A stretch of DNA of 18,250 nucleotides from contig JANXBI010000039.1 of NCBI GenBank assembly GCA_025060675.1, positions 1 through 18,250 of the forward strand, given 5' to 3'. The notes under the pieces are model-generated. The model did no database searches and was not told where the DNA came from. It saw nothing but the letters and a program-made list of their open reading frames with translations. Below, in pieces: positions 14,698 to 18,250 of the stretch (within the stretch, counting starts at the first letter, position 1; every line of letters begins with the position of its first letter). The stretch comes from Candidatus Caldatribacterium sp. Lineage in GTDB: Bacteria > Atribacterota > Atribacteria > Atribacterales > Caldatribacteriaceae. The position numbers and the translations under genes are program-made.

Positions 14698-15566
14698 AAG
14701 CCCTTATCCTCTCTGGAGGTTATGGAACGAGGCTCTACCCTATCACTAAAGCGGTGAGTAAACAACTCCTCCCGGTGTACAACAAGCCCATGATTTACTA
14801 CCCCCTCTCAGTGGTGCTCCTCTCAGGCATTCGGGAAATCCTCCTCATTACAAACCCTGAGTATCTCCCAAGTTACGAGCGACTCCTTGGCGATGGGGGA
14901 CATCTTGGGGTGCGAATTACTTACGCGGTACAGGAGAAACCCCTGGGGCTAGCCCACGCTTTCCTTGTGGGGGAAGAGTTCCTCGCAGGAGACAAGGCCA
15001 TGCTCATTTTAGGGGACAACCTCTTCTACGGACAAGGATTCAGCAGTATGCTCCGGAGAGGAGCTTCTCTAAAGCGGGGTGCGGTCATCTTTGGGTATTT
15101 TGTTCGGGACCCGAGGAACTACGGGGTAGTGGAGGTGGATTCTTCTGGGAAACCACTCTCCTTGGAGGAGAAGCCAGAGCACCCTCGCTCCCATTACGCT
15201 GTCCCAGGACTGTACTTTTACGATGAGCGGGTGGTGGACTTTGCGAAAACCCTAAAACCCTCCAAACGAGGAGAACTTGAGATTACTGACTTAAACCGCA
15301 TTTACCTGGAACTTGGAGAACTTGAGGTCATCCTCTTTGGACGAGGCTTTGCCTGGCTCGATATGGGAACAGCAGAAGGGCTGTTGGAAGCGGCTAACTT
15401 CGTAGCCACCGTGGAAAAGCGGCAAGGGTTCCTCATTGGATGTGTGGAAGAGGTAGCTTTCCGGATGGGGTATATCACACGGGAAGAGCTTTTCGCCTTA
15501 GGGAAGAAGATGGAGGGGAGTGAGTACGGACGCTACCTCATGGATCTTGCCCTGGAGGAGGCATGA
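14694..15566 (+). CDS. rmlA: Glucose-1-phosphate thymidylyltransferase RmlA
   Basis: A 290-residue enzyme making dTDP-glucose from glucose 1-phosphate and dTTP, the first step to dTDP-rhamnose and to viosamine. The nucleotidyltransferase loop is L-S-G-G-Y-G-T-R-L-Y-P-I-T (6-18), with Tyr where most family members have Ser. S-K-Q-L-L-P-V-Y-N-K-P-M-I-Y-Y-P-L-S follows. I-L-G-D-N-L-F-Y-G holds the metal-binding Asp, and E-I-T-D-L-N and W-L-D-M-G-T-A are also present. Length is normal. The ATG overlaps the stop of the fusion gene (ATGA) and follows AGGAGGT. Also known as rfbA. As in other bacteria, the product is probably feedback-controlled by dTDP-rhamnose, but that is family knowledge and not seen here. 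Confidence 0.97.
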   Translation: MKALILSGGYGTRLYPITKAVSKQLLPVYNKPMIYYPLSVVLLSGIREILLITNPEYLPSYERLLGDGGHLGVRITYAVQEKPLGLAHAFLVGEEFLAGDKAMLILGDNLFYGQGFSSMLRRGASLKRGAVIFGYFVRDPRNYGVVEVDSSGKPLSLEEKPEHPRSHYAVPGLYFYDERVVDFAKTLKPSKRGELEITDLNRIYLELGELEVILFGRGFAWLDMGTAEGLLEAANFVATVEKRQGFLIGCVEEVAFRMGYITREELFALGKKMEGSEYGRYLMDLALEEA

Positions 15567-15568
15567 AG

Positions 15569-16138
15569 ATGGGGGAGTTCTCGCCAGAAGAAGCACCGCT
15601 CTCTGGGGTGGTACTCTTCCGACCTAGGGTTTTCACGGACTCTCGGGGCTTTTTCTTAGAAAGCTGGAGTGAGAGGGATTTCAAAAGGCTTCTCCCTGGA
15701 GTTTCTTTTGTCCAGGAGAACCATTCTCGTTCGAGGCGCGGAGTGCTACGGGGATTACATTTCCAAAATCCCTTTCCCCAGGGAAAGCTCATCCGGGTAG
15801 TTCGGGGAAGGGTTTTCGATGTGGTTGTGGACCTGCGCCGAGATTCTCCAACTTTTGGGAAGTGGTGGAGCGTAGAACTCTCCGAGGAAAACTTCCTCAT
15901 GCTCTACGTCCCTCCAGGATTTGCCCATGGGTTCTTTGTCCTCAGTGAATGGGCCGATGTCCTCTACAAGGTCACTGAGTACTACCACCCAGAATGCGAG
16001 GGAGGGATTTTCTGGGCAGATGAAGCCCTGGGAATTCCTTGGCCCCTTGAGGAGGCAGGGGTTAAGGAACCCTTGCTCTCGGAGAAAGATAAAAGATGGC
16101 CAAGGTTTACGGAGTGGGTAAAATGCGGGTTCTCGTGA
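15569..16138 (+). CDS. rmlC: dTDP-4-dehydrorhamnose 3,5-epimerase RmlC
   Basis: A cupin-fold epimerase of 189 residues that converts dTDP-4-keto-6-deoxyglucose to dTDP-4-keto-rhamnose. The family signature is complete: D-S-R-G-F-F-L-E-S-W near the N-terminus, the catalytic His at residue 64 in G-V-L-R-G-L-H-F-Q, V-P-P-G-F-A-H-G-F, and the catalytic Tyr at 133 in L-Y-K-V-T-E-Y-Y. The ATG at 15569 is chosen because AGGAGG lies 7 nt upstream. An in-frame ATG at 15563, which would give the ATGA overlap with rmlA, is only 1 nt from AGGAGG (4 nt from the earlier GGAGG) and remains possible. Also known as rfbC. Confidence 0.95.
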   Translation: MGEFSPEEAPLSGVVLFRPRVFTDSRGFFLESWSERDFKRLLPGVSFVQENHSRSRRGVLRGLHFQNPFPQGKLIRVVRGRVFDVVVDLRRDSPTFGKWWSVELSEENFLMLYVPPGFAHGFFVLSEWADVLYKVTEYYHPECEGGIFWADEALGIPWPLEEAGVKEPLLSEKDKRWPRFTEWVKCGFS

Positions 16139-16965
16139 CTGGAGGGAAAGGGCAGCTTGGGAGAGCCTTTGGAGAGCTTTTGGAGAGGCGGGGTATTCCC
16201 TTTGTCCTTTTAGGTCGTGAGGACCTTGACATCACAAACTTTGCTAAAGTCCGGGAAATTGTCTTAGGGGGACGTTTCACCCATATTGTGAACTGCGCCG
16301 CCTACACCCGGGTTGATGAGGCAGAACGGGAGTGGAAACGTGCATACTTAGTCAACGGCCTTGGAGTTCGATACTTGGCTTTGGCTGCTGAAGCATGTGG
16401 AGCAGTCCTTGTCCACTTCTCAAGCGATTACGTCTTCGACGGGGAGAAAGGGGCACCGTACACTATTTTTGACGTTCCCAACCCCATAAACCGCTATGGA
16501 GAGAGCAAGCTCCTTGGAGAACGGGAAGTATCTTTGGCAGGGAAGTGGCTCCTCATTAGGACGAGTTGGGTTTTTGGAGCCGGTGGCATGAATTTCCCAA
16601 AAAAAGTCCTCCTCTGGGCAAAGGACCAGGAGAAGCTTAGGATTGCCCAGGACGAGGTGAGTGCTCCCACTTACGTAGAGGATTTGGCTTCCGCCACCCT
16701 CTCCCTCATGGAAAAGGGGGCTTTGGGTCTTTTTCATGTGAGTGGGAATCCAGCAAGCCGTTTCGAGTGGGCAGCATACATCCTCAAGCTCGTGGGGTGG
16801 AAAGGAATCCTTGAAGGAGCCCCCCTCGCAGAGTTCAACCTCCCTGCCCGCCGTCCCCGCTTCTCGGTCCTTGACCCCTTCGGCCTTTGGGAGACAGCGG
16901 GCATAATTCTCCCGTCCTGGGAGGAGGGGACGGAACGCTTTCTGAGGAGGGAAGGATTCCTGTGA
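16123..16965 (+). CDS. rmlD: dTDP-4-dehydrorhamnose reductase RmlD
   Basis: A 280-residue short-chain-type reductase making dTDP-L-rhamnose. It has the nucleotide-binding loop V-T-G-G-K-G-Q-L-G (5-13), N-C-A-A-Y-T-R-V-D-E-A-E (57-68), S-S-D-Y-V-F-D-G (100-107) and the catalytic Y125-x3-K129 in N-R-Y-G-E-S-K. The ATG at 16123 has GGAG 8 nt upstream and puts the protein's start at the usual position just before the Rossmann strand, overlapping rmlC by 16 bp. The frame is open further upstream to an ATG at 16096, but that would add nine residues inside rmlC with no ribosome site. Also known as rfbD. Confidence 0.96.
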   Translation: MRVLVTGGKGQLGRAFGELLERRGIPFVLLGREDLDITNFAKVREIVLGGRFTHIVNCAAYTRVDEAEREWKRAYLVNGLGVRYLALAAEACGAVLVHFSSDYVFDGEKGAPYTIFDVPNPINRYGESKLLGEREVSLAGKWLLIRTSWVFGAGGMNFPKKVLLWAKDQEKLRIAQDEVSAPTYVEDLASATLSLMEKGALGLFHVSGNPASRFEWAAYILKLVGWKGILEGAPLAEFNLPARRPRFSVLDPFGLWETAGIILPSWEEGTERFLRREGFL

Positions 16966-18014
16966 GACTCCTTGTCACTGGGTGCTGTGGATTCATCGGG
17001 AGTAACTTCGTCCACTACATCCTCAGCAAGCACCGGGACTGGGTGATTGTAGGGCTTGACAAGCTTACCTACGCGGGGAACTTGGAGAACCTTGCTGACC
17101 TTGGGGAGGAAGAGCGGAAGCGCTTCACCTTCCTCCGGGGAGACATCTGCGAGCGGGAGACTGTGACGCGGGCTTTTCTAGAGTTTGCCCCGGATGCGGT
17201 CGTCCATTTTGCTGCCGAATCTCACGTCGACCGCTCTATTGAGGACCCTGACACCTTCATACGGACGAATGTCTTAGGTACTCAGGTGCTCCTTGATGTG
17301 GCCCGAAGGGTGTGGGGGAAAGACACCGCTCACAAGAAATTCCTCTATATCTCCACCGATGAGGTCTATGGGGAAATCCTTGAAGGAAAAGCAAAAGAAA
17401 GCGATCCCCTCTGTCCCCGAAGCCCTTACGCAGCGAGTAAAGCTTCGGGAGACCTTCTTGCCCAAGCGTACTCTGTGACGTATGGACTTCCGGTGGTTGT
17501 TACAAGATGTACGAACAACTACGGACCGTACCAGTTCCCAGAAAAGCTCATTCCCTTCATGGTGTACAATGCCCTGCACTACCGGGAACTCCCTGTGTAT
17601 GGGGATGGAAAGCAAAAACGGGAGTGGATTTACGTCCTTGACCACTGCCGAGCTCTTGAGGTAGTACTCCTCCAGGGAAAGCCTGGGGAAACGTACAACA
17701 TCGGCTCTGGAGAGGAGAAAGAGAACCTTGAAGTGGTACGGATGATTCTCAAAATCCTCCAGGAAAAGACGAAGGACCCGAAAATCCACGAGGGGCTCAT
17801 CCGCCACGTCACCGACCGGCCAGGACACGACCGTCGGTATGCCCTGGACACAGGAAAGATTGAGCGGGAACTTGGATTTCACCCTGAGATAACCTTCCAA
17901 GAAGGGCTTGAAAAGACCATCTCCTGGTACCTGGAACACTGGGAGTGGGTGGAACACGTGGTTTCGGGGAAGTACCTGGAGTTCTACAAGAAATGGGAAC
18001 AAGCAGGAGGATGA
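16962..18014 (+). CDS. rmlB: dTDP-glucose 4,6-dehydratase RmlB
   Basis: A 350-residue extended short-chain dehydrogenase converting dTDP-glucose to dTDP-4-keto-6-deoxyglucose, the branch-point intermediate for both rhamnose and viosamine. It has V-T-G-C-C-G-F-I-G-S-N-F (5-16) for NAD, L-D-K-L-T-Y-A-G-N (32-40), A-A-E-S-H-V-D-R-S (84-92), the catalytic T132-D133-E134 in S-T-D-E-V-Y-G and Y156-x3-K160 in S-P-Y-A-A-S-K. The GTG start overlaps the rmlD stop by GTGA, with AAGGA 5-6 nt upstream. The first 25 codons of the longer open frame only shadow rmlD. It is the last gene of the operon. A further ATG overlapping its stop directly abuts AGGAGG and is not a believable start. Also known as rfbB. 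Confidence 0.97.
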   Translation: MRLLVTGCCGFIGSNFVHYILSKHRDWVIVGLDKLTYAGNLENLADLGEEERKRFTFLRGDICERETVTRAFLEFAPDAVVHFAAESHVDRSIEDPDTFIRTNVLGTQVLLDVARRVWGKDTAHKKFLYISTDEVYGEILEGKAKESDPLCPRSPYAASKASGDLLAQAYSVTYGLPVVVTRCTNNYGPYQFPEKLIPFMVYNALHYRELPVYGDGKQKREWIYVLDHCRALEVVLLQGKPGETYNIGSGEEKENLEVVRMILKILQEKTKDPKIHEGLIRHVTDRPGHDRRYALDTGKIERELGFHPEITFQEGLEKTISWYLEHWEWVEHVVSGKYLEFYKKWEQAGG

Positions 18015-18250
18015 AGCTCGGTTACCAACGCCTGTTCCCAGGGTGCTTTCCCAAGAGGGGAAGGAGAATCAGTAAGTACCAACCTGAACTCCAAAAGGCT
18101 CCATCCCCCAAAGTGGGTCCTGTGCCTAAGGAAACCCGTAACCACAGCGAGGGAATCCTTACAAACCGTGCTTCCCCAAAAAGAACGAGGGTTTCTTCCT
18201 GAGGGATGGGAGCAAGGAGGGAACGAAACAAGCCGCCTTCTTGAGCACCC
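18015..18250. other. Terminal stretch without a convincing gene
   Basis: Both strands have open frames of about 60-70 codons here (plus to 18202, minus 18231-18022). Neither has a good ribosome site, and neither looks like a known protein. No clear terminator with a T run was found after rmlB, so the operon might continue beyond the window or end by another route. Confidence 0.4.

Noticed and set aside
18011..18202. 63-codon frame with ATGA overlap after rmlB
   Set aside because: AGGAGG directly abuts the ATG with no spacing, and the product is a Lys/Arg/Pro-rich sequence unlike a folded protein.

Overview
This is a bacterial window of dense, mostly overlapping genes with strong AGGAGG-type ribosome binding sites. 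It looks like one flagellum-plus-glycosylation island. Proteins are rich in charged residues and starts are often GTG or TTG, which suits a thermophile (for example Atribacterota, Thermotogota or a thermophilic Firmicute), but no marker here fixes the lineage.

Left part, minus strand (about 1-9552). Reading in the direction of transcription: a tandem-GT2 glycosyltransferase (9552-7552); a spacer of about 460 bp holding a TPR-like coding remnant; a good sigma-28 promoter with an A6T6 upstream element (7067-7114); a very large flagellin (6934-4640); a perfect 12-bp stem terminator; then flaG, fliD, fliS, a FliT-like chaperone gene and a TPR-GT2-TPR glycosyltransferase (4568-356), tightly packed. 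After these comes a small exported, cysteine-containing protein cut by the window edge (260-1).

Right part, plus strand (9655-18014). A divergent operon begins with a VioA-type sugar aminotransferase, followed by an ATP-grasp ligase, a SAM methyltransferase, an unusual methyltransferase-GT2-TPR fusion, and the complete dTDP-rhamnose set rmlA-rmlC-rmlD-rmlB. Almost all junctions are 4-bp ATGA/GTGA overlaps or gaps of a few bases. The exception is a 169-bp spacer before the fusion gene. The last 236 bp hold no convincing gene.

Working model (inference): RmlA and RmlB make dTDP-4-keto-6-deoxyglucose. RmlC and RmlD turn part of it into dTDP-L-rhamnose. The VioA-like enzyme turns another part into dTDP-4-amino-4,6-dideoxyglucose (viosamine), which the ATP-grasp enzyme may N-acylate and the methyltransferase may methylate. 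The three GT2 enzymes, two of them carrying TPRs, would then build the glycan on the long central region of flagellin in the cytoplasm before export. No flippase, polymerase or O-antigen ligase gene is present in the window. The logic resembles the rhamnose plus modified-viosamine flagellin glycan of Pseudomonas syringae, but with an ATP-grasp ligase where that system uses acyl-carrier chemistry.
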